42,655 nt of DNA, from contig JACPLS010000057.1 in assembly GCA_016186375.1 (NCBI GenBank), forward strand, positions 1 to 42,655, read 5' to 3'. Of this stretch, positions 30,690-39,139 are shown in pieces (position 1 is the first letter of the stretch; every line of letters starts with the position of its first letter). The notes under the pieces are model-generated. The model had not been told where the DNA came from and did not search any database. It saw only the letters and a list, made by a program, of their open reading frames with translations. A program made the translations under genes and the position numbers. The DNA comes from Candidatus Pacearchaeota archaeon. GTDB lineage: Archaea > Nanobdellota > Nanobdellia > Pacearchaeales > GW2011-AR1.

Positions 30690-31367
30690 ATGAAAAAAAG
30701 ACTTATTTCAAATCTAGCTGTAATTATATTTATCACTATATTCTTATTTTCTTATCTTTCAAAAGCACAACTCGAAGATCAACTTGGAGAATTACAAGGA
30801 AATGTCGAAAAAGTCCAAGATGTTTCAGATAATCTGTCAACTTCTGATCAAAGAACTGAATACTTGAAACAAGAATGGACAAAAATACTAGAGAGAACAC
30901 AAGTGGGAAGATTTTTATTGGGTATAAGCAGCATTTTAAAGGCTCTAAGTCCGGCATTTAAATTTCTTATAGGTATTGAATTTTCTCTTTCATGGTTATT
31001 TTTTCTTTCTTTAGGTGTTTGGATAGCTATTGTTGTAATAATCTACAAAGCGGTAAAAGAACCATTTCAAATGAAAGGATGGATTTCTTTGGCAATTGCA
31101 ATAATTATACCTACGATTTCAGCACAGTTCGGTATGATTGTAAAAACAGTTTCCTTCTTTGTTCCTTTATTTAAAAATAAATGGATTATTTTAGGATCAA
31201 TATTAATTACAATAATTCTTCTTTATATTTACTCTTTATTCATGAAAACCATTGGAAAAAAAATAAAGGAAAAAACAAAAAGAGAAAATGAAGAGAGAAG
31301 AGAACAAAAAGCTGAAACTTTGGAAAAATTAGAAGATATTGAACTAAGATCAAGAGGAATAAAGTAA
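30690..31367 (+). CDS. Exported or membrane protein with coiled-coil segments
   Basis: A 225-residue protein: an N-terminal signal helix (about 6-25, ending LSKAQL), a helical heptad-like region (GELQGNVEKVQDVSDNLS), three to four membrane helices (about 92-120, 130-148, 170-188), and a very basic and acidic C-terminal tail (KKIKEKTKRENEERREQKAE). It is third in the membrane-protein group starting at 29866. Shared design with its neighbours (signal, helices, charged coiled-coil tail) suggests a common membrane assembly, but I know no family. Confidence 0.7.
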   Translation: MKKRLISNLAVIIFITIFLFSYLSKAQLEDQLGELQGNVEKVQDVSDNLSTSDQRTEYLKQEWTKILERTQVGRFLLGISSILKALSPAFKFLIGIEFSLSWLFFLSLGVWIAIVVIIYKAVKEPFQMKGWISLAIAIIIPTISAQFGMIVKTVSFFVPLFKNKWIILGSILITIILLYIYSLFMKTIGKKIKEKTKRENEERREQKAETLEKLEDIELRSRGIK

Positions 31368-31408
31368 CAAATAACAACTTTTAAATACCCTAAAAAAGGC
31401 AAAATATT

Positions 31409-31786
31409 ATGAGTTTAGCAAAAAGATTAGGAATACTTGCGGCTGCAGTTATAGCTGGAGATATTGGTGCATATTATTTTGTAAAAACACATGATTCGCT
31501 TACAGAACAGAGTTTGGGAATTGCAACAGCCGTAAGTATCACGATGGGGGGAGCTTTAATTGCCGGAAGAATTATCAAAAACAATCATCCAACACAGCAA
31601 CTCCAGCAGCGTCAGCAAACTCAAACACCAAATACCCAAAATCCTCAATATCCTCCTGCTCCGCATCACAGAGACACAAATATTCACTTAGAAGACAACA
31701 GGCAAGTTCATATTTATAATATTTATCCTCCTAAAAATCCATCTCCCCCTCATCCACCAAGACCACGTCCTCCATTAACACCTTAA
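31409..31786 (+). CDS. Membrane protein with Gln/Pro-rich tail
   Basis: A 125-residue protein with two helices near the start (RLGILAAAVIAGDIGAYYFV and GIATAVSITMGGALIAGRII) and a long disordered tail rich in Gln, then Pro and His (QQLQQRQQTQ; a NPSPPHPPRPRPP end). It has its own TATA (CTTTTAAATAC) about 25 bases upstream. The proline-rich tail resembles ligands of SH3-like or GYF-type domains, though no such partner is evident here. Unknown function. Confidence 0.65.
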   Translation: MSLAKRLGILAAAVIAGDIGAYYFVKTHDSLTEQSLGIATAVSITMGGALIAGRIIKNNHPTQQLQQRQQTQTPNTQNPQYPPAPHHRDTNIHLEDNRQVHIYNIYPPKNPSPPHPPRPRPPLTP

Positions 31787-31827
31787 ACAAAATCAAATAA
31801 AAGAAATATGAATTATATTCTATTTTT

Positions 31828-33219
31828 TCAGTCTTTCAAGAACATATCGCTGTGATTTTCTAATAAAATCAAAAAAGCAGGAAGAGGAAATGTTCTTTTA
31901 TCAAAAGTTTTTTTTGTTATCAAATAACCGTCATTAAATTCTTTTAATGATCTATAATCATTGGAATTAATTTTTTCTCTATATTTTAATTCGAAAGCAA
32001 CCTTCCTGTAAATAAAATCAATTTCTTTAGTTTTTAATTTATTAGTCCAATAATAAATCCTATCTTTATAATCATAAATATTTGATTTGATTTTTCTGTA
32101 AATAATATTAATTAAATGAAAAAGTATAACTCCTTCAGATATTTTGTCCTTATTTCTTTCTAAATAGTTCTGGTAATTCTTAAAATTTCCTTCCAAGCCA
32201 TTAATCCATTTGTAACATGCTGAAAATATAAATGGGTCAGAAAAATAGATTTTCTTAGATTTTGAATAATCTGAAATTTTTTTATTGAAGTCCATTTTAT
32301 ATAAGAAATTAAAGACAAACATTTCTTCAAGTGCAATAACATATTTTGATATTGTATGATGTGAATCAATATCAGTTCCGGACTTTATAGACGACCATGA
32401 TAACTCGCTTACATAAGATTCCATAACCCTTCTCGCAATTTGCTTTGAAAAATCTTCACTTAACTCCCATTTAGCTAAATCTCCAATTATCCACTTAAGA
32501 TAAACGTCATAAGAAGCATCAGATATTTCTCTAGTCGAAAAAAATTCATTTATTATCTTAATAAAACCTCCAGTCATCAAATAGTTCTTATATTCATGAT
32601 TCAATGTCTTAAAATTTATTTTAAGTAAAGCAATATTCTTGTCAAAATTATTAGTCAATTTAATACTCTTTCCTATAGACTCTAAATATTGATTAAATGT
32701 TAAAGGCAACATGGTAAAATGTCTCTTACCTTCATCTCCCCTCCCCGGAAGTAGTTCAACACTTCTTTTAATATCAATAGAATGTGAACCTGATAATACA
32801 ATCGAACAGTTAACAAATTTTCCAGCATCATAAAGATGCTTTATTCCTCTCTGCCATTCACTCACATAAGGTATTTCATCTAGAAAGATATATTTCCTTC
32901 CCACTTTATCTGATAACTCCAAAAATAATTCAATTATTTCACTAAGTCCCACATAATCTTTAATATTGTCACAGGAATAAAAAAACACATTATTTGGATT
33001 ACTAAACTCTAATATATCCTTAATTTTTTGTTTTATCCAAGTTGTTTTACCAACCTGCCTTGGTCCTCTTAAACTATATATTCCTTCCTCCAAGTCAGAT
33101 ATTATATCATATTTCCACTTAAATTTCTGCTTCTCGAAATTAACAATATGCAAATCTTTATTAATTTGTTCTTTGTCTTCCCACCAAGGATTTGCTTCTT
33201 TTAGTTTTGAATTATCCAT
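31828..33219 (-). CDS. AAA+ type ATPase with C-terminal DUF4143
   Basis: A 463-residue protein. Walker A is LRGPRQVGKTTWIKQ (about 48-62), Walker B is KYIFLDEIPYV, and a sensor-like VLSGSHSIDIKRS follows. The C-terminal part with a late KTKEIDFIYRKVAFELKY (nuclease-like D...E-x-K pattern) matches DUF4143, common in archaeal and bacterial ATPases of unknown role that are often spread by transfer. A TATA lies near 33241-33248 and twin palindromic operators just upstream of it. No partner gene overlaps it. The E-L-K end may be a degenerate PD-(D/E)xK nuclease, which is suggestive only. Confidence 0.82.
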   Translation of the reverse strand: MDNSKLKEANPWWEDKEQINKDLHIVNFEKQKFKWKYDIISDLEEGIYSLRGPRQVGKTTWIKQKIKDILEFSNPNNVFFYSCDNIKDYVGLSEIIELFLELSDKVGRKYIFLDEIPYVSEWQRGIKHLYDAGKFVNCSIVLSGSHSIDIKRSVELLPGRGDEGKRHFTMLPLTFNQYLESIGKSIKLTNNFDKNIALLKINFKTLNHEYKNYLMTGGFIKIINEFFSTREISDASYDVYLKWIIGDLAKWELSEDFSKQIARRVMESYVSELSWSSIKSGTDIDSHHTISKYVIALEEMFVFNFLYKMDFNKKISDYSKSKKIYFSDPFIFSACYKWINGLEGNFKNYQNYLERNKDKISEGVILFHLINIIYRKIKSNIYDYKDRIYYWTNKLKTKEIDFIYRKVAFELKYREKINSNDYRSLKEFNDGYLITKKTFDKRTFPLPAFLILLENHSDMFLKD

Positions 33220-33255
33220 ATTTATCTTAATAATTTTCCCTATTTAAATCTTTGC

Positions 33256-33307
33256 TTTTTTGGCATTTTATTGCCAAAAAAGTCATAATTTTTGGCATTC
33301 TAATGCC
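33256..33307. promoter_or_regulatory. Twin palindromic operator before the DUF4143 ATPase
   Basis: TTTTTTGGCA (33256-33265) and TGCCAAAAAA (33272-33281) form one palindrome. A second, GGCATT-CT-AATGCC at 33294-33307, repeats the core. The TTGGCATT cores are 32 bases apart, about three helical turns, so two dimers would bind on one DNA face. They sit immediately upstream of the ATPase TATA on the minus strand. Confidence 0.6.
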
Positions 33308-33342
33308 GATAATTCTTTAATATCATCGATAAGATATTTATA

Positions 33343-33594
33343 TCATTCTTTCCTCACTTTTATTCTCTCTTTTCTAAGTCTTTCAAGAACCTCTCTTCCT
33401 TCTTTAGTCTTTAAAAGATTTTTATAAAATTCTCTGATATTGAGAATCTGTGAGTTAATTAAAACATTTTGTTGCTTACTCCAAGTTAAATCATCAACAG
33501 TTTTCATATAATTCGCCCAAAATTTAACAAAGTTCTCACGTTCCTGAGCATTATCTCTTCCCGGTTTTAAAAACAATGTTCTTTCAATTTTCAT
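33343..33594 (-). CDS. Small basic protein paired with nucleotidyltransferase
   Basis: An 83-residue protein (LKPGRDNAQERENFVKFWAN, then helices ending RKERIKVRKE) whose ATG lies 3 bases after the stop of the nucleotidyltransferase gene. Small helical proteins adjoining such enzymes are often toxin-antitoxin partners. I do not recognise the family, so the pairing is by gene order only. Confidence 0.55.
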   Translation of the reverse strand: MKIERTLFLKPGRDNAQERENFVKFWANYMKTVDDLTWSKQQNVLINSQILNIREFYKNLLKTKEGREVLERLRKERIKVRKE

Positions 33595-33597
33595 AAT

Positions 33598-34173
33598 TTA
33601 TTTCCTCTTAAGTCTTATTAATTCTTTATATTTATTAACTTTTTCATTATCTATCTTACTTTTGAATAATTCCTCAATATGGAGTGCATCGGCAACATCT
33701 TTATCAGAGGACAGATAGTATCTTTTAAAAGCGATTTGCCGTTCTAGAGAAGAAATTTTTATTTCTCCAGTTTTTAATACAACAGACAAGTAATTATCAA
33801 ATGCCTCTTCATCTAATTCGTCTTTTGGATATTTAATCTCAAAATTTGGTGCATGAGTGTTTGTCTCTGCAAACCGAACTGCTAATCGATCTTCTAAATA
33901 ACTCAATATTTCATTCTCATTTTCAGTATTAATACACCAAAAATTATTTTGCATTAATTCATGGTAAAAACGAGAAAAAACTTCCTTTTTCAGAGGTTTA
34001 ATAAAAAGATCAATATCTTCTGTTGCCCTTGATCTTCCAAGAAGAATAGAAACATATCCGGATATTATAATATAATCTGTATATTTACATAATATTTTTA
34101 AAAACTTTAAAACAAAAAGGTCTAATTCGTTGGGTATTTTATCGGTAATGATTCTATTTCCTATTAATTCCAT
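33598..34173 (-). CDS. Nucleotidyltransferase (DUF6036-like), toxin-antitoxin candidate
   Basis: A 191-residue protein with IISGYVSILLGRSRATEDID (about 37-56): the G-[GS]-x(n)-R-x-T-x-D-x-D pattern of stand-alone nucleotidyltransferases related to AbiEii and DUF6036. Later it has LSSDKDVADALHIEELFKSK. A TATA (TTTTTATATACAT) lies about 25 bases upstream of the ATG. It is followed at 3 bases by the 83-residue gene, and the pair resembles a toxin-antitoxin operon of nucleotidyltransferase type. This is the third nucleotidyltransferase-containing module in the window after MNT/HEPN and AbiE. Confidence 0.7.
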   Translation of the reverse strand: MELIGNRIITDKIPNELDLFVLKFLKILCKYTDYIIISGYVSILLGRSRATEDIDLFIKPLKKEVFSRFYHELMQNNFWCINTENENEILSYLEDRLAVRFAETNTHAPNFEIKYPKDELDEEAFDNYLSVVLKTGEIKISSLERQIAFKRYYLSSDKDVADALHIEELFKSKIDNEKVNKYKELIRLKRK

Positions 34174-34257
34174 TAAATAAGATAATGATATGTATATAAA
34201 AACCCTCGTTACAATTATTGAATAATTAATTTGAAGTGTGGCAGAAGTCTTAGAAAT

Positions 34258-35265
34258 TCAAAACAACTTCTGCTGTGAGCCTTCTTTTTTAGATTCACGC
34301 AGTTTCAATATTTGGTTTTCCACCCTTTCCAAGGAAAATTCATGCCTATCAACCAGAATTTCCTTAATCTTGTTTTCATTTATTTTAGGAAATTCTATTT
34401 TTTCCTTTTTTACGTTCGGCTTTTTAAAAATTTCAAATACTTCTTGCCAATTAAAATCTAATCTCTCCTCAACATCCTTAAATATCTGAACAGGGAATTT
34501 CTTTTGTCTTACAAGAGCAAGAGCCTTTTTCGGCCCTATACCTTTAACTCCACCAGGATTAAAATCTGTCCCAACTAAAATTGCAAGGCAGATAAATTGA
34601 TCAGCATCTATTCCAAGATCATTCAATACCCTTTCATATTCAATTATCTCCGGAGCAATATAAACAAAACCACTTGGTGTTTTTCTTTTTCGCGATAATG
34701 TTAGGTTCTGAATAAGATATTTTCCTCCAACAACAAGTGCATCATAATCCTGACTTCCCACAGCAAAGGCCTCACCTTCCTTAACTAGATCAGAAGCCTG
34801 CATTTCCCCTTCTCCGGGAGCTTGAGTTACTGCAATCCCCATAGAAGTTAATAATTCCTTGCTTTCTTCTTTCATTTCTTCAGTTAATCTTGTAAAGCCT
34901 CTCGAATATTTATGCATAGAATCGATATCTTCATCTTCAACAGCTTGCATAAATTTCTCCTTCGCTAAATCTTTAGCTTCCTCTCTATTTTCTTGCGTTT
35001 TTCCCTTCAAAACATGATATTCTCCATCGAAAACATAAATTAATTTAAGGCCATCAGAAAGCAAAGCAATATTCCTATAAAAAAGTCCCGATAAATGGCT
35101 TGTTACCCTTTTCTTTGAATCCATCAAAGGTGTCCCATCTAGCTGCCTTATTGAACTTAAAAATTGATAAATCGCGTTAAAAGCATCAACAGCTATAATT
35201 TTCCCTTTTAAATCTTCAATATTAATTTCTTTTCTTGGAACAATCTCTCCTATCTGTAAACCCAT
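34258..35265 (-). CDS. fen: Flap endonuclease 1 (FEN-1/XPG family)
   Basis: A 335-residue archaeal FEN-1. The N-terminus MGLQIGEIVPRKEINIEDLK, AVDAFNAIYQFL with the first catalytic Asp, VTQAPGEGEMQASDLVKEG with the acidic cluster, and LVGTDFNPGGVKGIGPKKAL with the helix-two-turn-helix are all standard. The C-terminus ends GSQQKLF, a PCNA-interacting motif. It removes 5' flaps from Okazaki fragments. It is near DNA polymerase B and DnaG, forming a loose replication neighbourhood. The gene starts close to a weak TATA; the following gene upstream on the same strand is 34 bases away, so co-transcription is possible. Confidence 0.96.
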   Translation of the reverse strand: MGLQIGEIVPRKEINIEDLKGKIIAVDAFNAIYQFLSSIRQLDGTPLMDSKKRVTSHLSGLFYRNIALLSDGLKLIYVFDGEYHVLKGKTQENREEAKDLAKEKFMQAVEDEDIDSMHKYSRGFTRLTEEMKEESKELLTSMGIAVTQAPGEGEMQASDLVKEGEAFAVGSQDYDALVVGGKYLIQNLTLSRKRKTPSGFVYIAPEIIEYERVLNDLGIDADQFICLAILVGTDFNPGGVKGIGPKKALALVRQKKFPVQIFKDVEERLDFNWQEVFEIFKKPNVKKEKIEFPKINENKIKEILVDRHEFSLERVENQILKLRESKKEGSQQKLF

Positions 35266-35299
35266 AATATATCAAAGAACAAGGAATATAAAAGTTTAT

Positions 35300-35839
35300 C
35301 TAAAGATGATCTAAAGAACTTGTTTTTTGCCTTTTATTGAAATCATCTATTTCAACTAAAACATCAGGACAATAAATATCAGCACTTCTTCTTATTTTCT
35401 GTTTAATCTGCATCCAATAATTCCACAATTCATTTTTCTTCATAGTGCTATAAGTTCTTACATCATATCCAGTTTCCTTTATTCTAGATAATCTTTTCTT
35501 TATTTCAGTCACTCCAATTTTTTCCCCTCTTTCTAATTCAGGAAATCTTCTAAGTGCTATTCTTGCTAATTCAGTATATCTATAAGCATAATCTCTATTT
35601 ACCAAACTTCTTCCTGTCAAGAATAAATCTCTATATCTCATTAATGGGGTTCCTGTAATATCTTTTTCATCAAAGTAACCCTTTTCTCCTGCGGTTTGAT
35701 AAAAAACTCTAGGATCTCCTATTCTTGCTAATTTATCAAAATCTTGCATTGTATCAGGAAAGAAAGAATTAATAAAACCATTAAGAAGGGTTTTAACTAA
35801 TCGATTTCTTAAAATTGTTTCTTGTGTATTTCCTTCCAT
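35300..35839 (-). CDS. Hypothetical soluble protein upstream of FEN-1
   Basis: A 179-residue protein, basic and helical, with many aromatic residues (TGTPLMRYRDLFLTGRSL, YRYTELARIALRRFPELE). I know no family. It lies 34 bases upstream of FEN-1 on the same strand and is divergent from DNA polymerase B, so a DNA replication or repair link is possible by position only. A TATA-like TTTTTAAATGGG lies about 25 bases upstream of its ATG. Confidence 0.6.
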   Translation of the reverse strand: MEGNTQETILRNRLVKTLLNGFINSFFPDTMQDFDKLARIGDPRVFYQTAGEKGYFDEKDITGTPLMRYRDLFLTGRSLVNRDYAYRYTELARIALRRFPELERGEKIGVTEIKKRLSRIKETGYDVRTYSTMKKNELWNYWMQIKQKIRRSADIYCPDVLVEIDDFNKRQKTSSLDHL

Positions 35840-35962
35840 ATGTAATAGAAAAAACCCCCATTTAAAAACCTTTCTATTTAACCACTTAAAAATGACAATT
35901 TGATATTAAAATATAAATTAGGCAATAGATAACTTATAAAACTCTCTCACCTTTATAATAAA

Positions 35963-38287
35963 ATGAAAGGGTACATTGTTGACGCATTGCATCAAATAAA
36001 TAATGGCAAAACAGAAATTCATCTCTTTGGCCGTTTGGAAAACGGACAATCTTTCTTTACCTCGCAAACAATTGAGCCATATTTCTTTATTAGATCATCA
36101 GACACTGGTAAAGTAAAAAAAATTCTTCAAAAATACAAATTTGAATCTGTACCTTTTACAAACTTTAAGGGTGATAAAGTTACAAAAATATCACATCCTC
36201 TAAATTCTGAATTAACAAAACTTGCACAAGCCTTGCACAAAACAACTGATACATATGAAGCAGATATAAAACCTGTCCAAAGATATCTTATTGACAATGA
36301 TATTCTAGGATCGATAGAAATTAAAGGTGAATCAGAATCCAGTGAGAAAATTGATCGTATTTTTAAAAATCCTGATATAAAGCCTTCAATTCTTAACCCT
36401 AAATTAAAAATTCTTTCAATTGATACAGAATCAAGCAAAAAATCTGGAAATTTGTATTGCATAGGCCTTTATTCAGAAAATTATAAAAAAAACTTTATAG
36501 TATCTAACAAGAAAGTAGATAATGCTATCTCTTGCAAATCTGAAGCAGAATGTCTTTTAAGATTTAGAGAAGAAATAAAAAAATTTGACCCCGATATTAT
36601 TACTGGATGGAATTTAATAGATTTTGATCTGGTCTTCCTGCGCAATCTCTTCAACAATAATAAAATTCCTTTTGACCTTGGCAGAACAAATGTTGAAGGA
36701 AAAATCCGTATTGAAGATAATTTCTTTAAATCCTCTTCAGCAGACTTTCAAGGGAGACAGGTCTTAGATGCCCTTAATTTGATTAAAGATCCTTTCATAA
36801 AAGAAGCCCCATCAATTAAAAACGCCCAGTTTGATACTTACACTCTTGAAGATGTATCACAATCTATTCTCGGTACTGGCAAATTAATTAAAGGAAAGAA
36901 AAGGCATGATGAAATTGAAATACTTTATGATACTGACCCTCAAAAAATAGTTGATTATAATCTCTTAGACTGTAAATTAGTTTACGACATTATTGAAAAA
37001 ACAAAAATTATTAATCTTGCAATAGAGCGCTCACAACTTACCGGTATGCCTCTGGATAAAATAACTGCATCTATTGCTGCATTCGATTCTTTATATATTA
37101 GAGAGGCTCGGAAGAGAGGTTTTGTGTCACCAACAACTCACTATGGCCAAAAGGAATCAAAAATCATAGGGGGATTTGTCCAAACCCCTATTCATGGAAT
37201 ATACCAAAATGTTCTTGTATTTGACTTTAAGTCTCTATATCCTTCAATAATAAAAACATTCAATATCGACCCCGCATCCTACCTAGGCAAAGATAAAGAA
37301 AAAGGTTCCATAGAATCACCAAATAAAGTTTATTTTAAAAACCAACAAGGAATTTTGCCAGATATTCTCCAAAAACTTCACGAAGCAAGAGAAACAGCAA
37401 AAAGAGAAAGCCGGGAATTGGCAAATTATTCAATAAAGATTATCCAAAATTCTTTTTACGGAGTCCTAGCATCACCAAATTGTAGATATTTTGATTTTGA
37501 CTTGGCTTCTTCTATTACTAATTTTGGTAGACAGATAATTCAATTAACTGCAAAAGAAATTGAAAAAAAAGGGTTTAAAGTTATTTATTCTGATACAGAT
37601 TCAAATTTCGTTAATACGAAACTTGAGAAAATTAATGCTCAAAAGTTAGGAAAAGAACTTCAGGATTACATAAATGAATTTTATCATAAATATGTAAAAG
37701 AAAACTATAATAGAAAATCTTTTCTTGAACTTGAATTTGAAAAACTCTATCTATCATTAATGTTCCCTCTTATGAGAGGAAAAGACTCTGATAAAGCAGC
37801 TAAAAAGCGTTATGCAGGCTTAATAGAGAAAAATGGTAAAGAAGAACTAGAAATTGTAGGACTTGAAGCCATAAGAGGAGATTGGACTGAAGCTGCCCAA
37901 GATTTTCAACGTGAAATCTTATTTAAATTATTTCATCACGAATCCCTAGATTTCCTCATAAAAAACTATATTAAAAGATTAAAAGAGGGAGAATTGGATG
38001 ATAAATTAATTTATAGAAAATCAATTAGGAAAGAACTTACAGAATACACAAAAACAACTCCCCCACATGTTAAAGCAGCAAGAAAATTGGAAAAACTTGA
38101 TTCCAATATTATACAATATTATTTAACAACAGACGGTCCAGAACCTATCCAAAATCTAAAGCATAAAATCGACTATGATCATTACATAGAAAAGCAAATC
38201 AAGCCTATTGCCAACCAAGTTCTCATTCTTTTAGGAAGAGACTTTGATTCTCTTATATCATCAACAAGGCAAAAAAAGCTTTTTTAA
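35963..38287 (+). CDS. polB: Family B DNA polymerase
   Basis: A 774-residue replicative polymerase of normal archaeal length. Proofreading exonuclease: Exo I D154-x-E156 (SIDTES), Exo II GWNLIDFD (215-222), Exo III Y332-x3-D336. Polymerase: motif A DFKSLYPSII (421-430), motif B KIIQNSFYGVLASP (about 492-505), motif C YSDTDS (542-547). All catalytic acids are kept. It ends RQKKLF, a PCNA-interacting motif like the one on FEN-1. It copies the chromosome with the primase and PCNA. Single, unsplit gene with no intein. The divergent gene at 35839 shares a 123-base intergenic region. Confidence 0.97.
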   Translation: MKGYIVDALHQINNGKTEIHLFGRLENGQSFFTSQTIEPYFFIRSSDTGKVKKILQKYKFESVPFTNFKGDKVTKISHPLNSELTKLAQALHKTTDTYEADIKPVQRYLIDNDILGSIEIKGESESSEKIDRIFKNPDIKPSILNPKLKILSIDTESSKKSGNLYCIGLYSENYKKNFIVSNKKVDNAISCKSEAECLLRFREEIKKFDPDIITGWNLIDFDLVFLRNLFNNNKIPFDLGRTNVEGKIRIEDNFFKSSSADFQGRQVLDALNLIKDPFIKEAPSIKNAQFDTYTLEDVSQSILGTGKLIKGKKRHDEIEILYDTDPQKIVDYNLLDCKLVYDIIEKTKIINLAIERSQLTGMPLDKITASIAAFDSLYIREARKRGFVSPTTHYGQKESKIIGGFVQTPIHGIYQNVLVFDFKSLYPSIIKTFNIDPASYLGKDKEKGSIESPNKVYFKNQQGILPDILQKLHEARETAKRESRELANYSIKIIQNSFYGVLASPNCRYFDFDLASSITNFGRQIIQLTAKEIEKKGFKVIYSDTDSNFVNTKLEKINAQKLGKELQDYINEFYHKYVKENYNRKSFLELEFEKLYLSLMFPLMRGKDSDKAAKKRYAGLIEKNGKEELEIVGLEAIRGDWTEAAQDFQREILFKLFHHESLDFLIKNYIKRLKEGELDDKLIYRKSIRKELTEYTKTTPPHVKAARKLEKLDSNIIQYYLTTDGPEPIQNLKHKIDYDHYIEKQIKPIANQVLILLGRDFDSLISSTRQKKLF

Positions 38288-38356
38288 ATTTTCACTATTA
38301 AAAATAAGTAAATTTTCTACTATCAAACTTAAATAGTCCGCTGTGTTATTGATTAA

Positions 38357-38617
38357 ATGAGATCACAAATTGATTGTGGATTGTTTGAAGCTTATTGGAA
38401 CCCTATCACACAAGACTATTATTCCGTGACATTCAGATCACCAAACAGCGATATTACCTCTGTTACATTAACTACAAAATCAGGTGATAGAGAAACTACT
38501 TTCTGTCTATCTTACTCTGACTCAAATGACGAGATAGTATTAAGAAGATCTTCTTCCTCTCAATTCCCAGATGATAGAGATATCCCAGAAGCTTCAAGAT
38601 ACCTGGAAGAACTTTAA
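38357..38617 (+). CDS. Hypothetical soluble protein, 86 aa
   Basis: A small acidic and serine-rich protein with beta-like alternation (YYSVTFRSPNSDITSVTLTT). A TATA (CTTAAATAG) stands about 25 bases before the ATG. No family recognised and no operon partner. Confidence 0.55.
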   Translation: MRSQIDCGLFEAYWNPITQDYYSVTFRSPNSDITSVTLTTKSGDRETTFCLSYSDSNDEIVLRRSSSSQFPDDRDIPEASRYLEEL

Positions 38618-38739
38618 ACACACCAATAATTTTTATAGATAATTTTTCTAAAACACAAGTGATATTCTAGTGAAGACATTTATGCTCGCAAAATTAACAA
38701 AGCAAGTGGCATATATCTCTTATAAAATAAAAAAATAAA

Positions 38740-38755
38740 TGCCTTATAAAAGGCA
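38740..38755 (-). terminator. Hairpin terminator for the small acidic gene
   Basis: TGCCTT and AAGGCA pair around ATAA. On the minus strand the stem is followed by TTTATTTTTTTATTTT. It lies just after the stop of the 37-codon minus-strand gene, supporting that gene. Confidence 0.55.
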
Positions 38756-38763
38756 GAAAAAAA

Positions 38764-38877
38764 TCAATTTTCTAGAGATTCGAGGTCTTCGAAAAGACCA
38801 TCTACCTCATCAATACCTAGCTCGGACTCTTCCTGCTTTGGTATTTCATTTCCTTTTTTAACCTCTTTTCTTTCCAT
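38764..38877 (-). CDS. Small acidic protein, 37 aa
   Basis: Too short to appear in routine predictions, but it has an ATG about 35 bases after a good TATA (GCTTTAAATACC on the minus strand, near 38906-38917), and a hairpin terminator after its stop. The product is basic at the start (MERKEVKKGNE) and strongly acidic at the end (DEVDGLFEDLESLEN). An acidic-hydrophobic tail of this kind can act as a short binding peptide. Family unknown. The rest of the 38618-39139 gap contains this gene, the terminator, and the RNA candidate below. Confidence 0.5.
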   Translation of the reverse strand: MERKEVKKGNEIPKQEESELGIDEVDGLFEDLESLEN

Positions 38878-39016
38878 ATTAGGTTTTTTTTCAATATTCC
38901 TTAAGGTATTTAAAGCTTGCCTCTATACTTGTTATTACTTTATAATACTTAATTAATTAAAAAGTGGAAATTAACAAAAAAGCAAAATTTAAATAGGGTA
39001 AAATCAAGATAAATTA

Positions 39017-39079
39017 AGAAAGAAGTTTCACCTTCATATTCACGTCCATGCGGACAATTGCAATAAAAAATTTCTTTCT
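39017..39079 (+). ncRNA. Candidate small structured RNA upstream of dnaG
   Basis: AGAAAGAA at 39017-39024 pairs perfectly with TTCTTTCT at 39072-39079. Inside, GTCC-ATGC-GGAC forms a hairpin at 39044-39055. A TATA box (AATTTAAATAGGG, about 38987-38999) lies 25-28 bases before the helix, so transcription would start at its base. It contains no open frame and is more GC-rich than its surroundings. It ends about 60 bases before the dnaG ATG, so it may be an independent RNA or a dnaG leader. No known family recognised. Confidence 0.4.
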
Positions 39080-39139
39080 AAGAATAGTATATAGTGTATA
39101 AGTTAATTTGGAAGATAATTAAATTGAAATAGAATTAAA

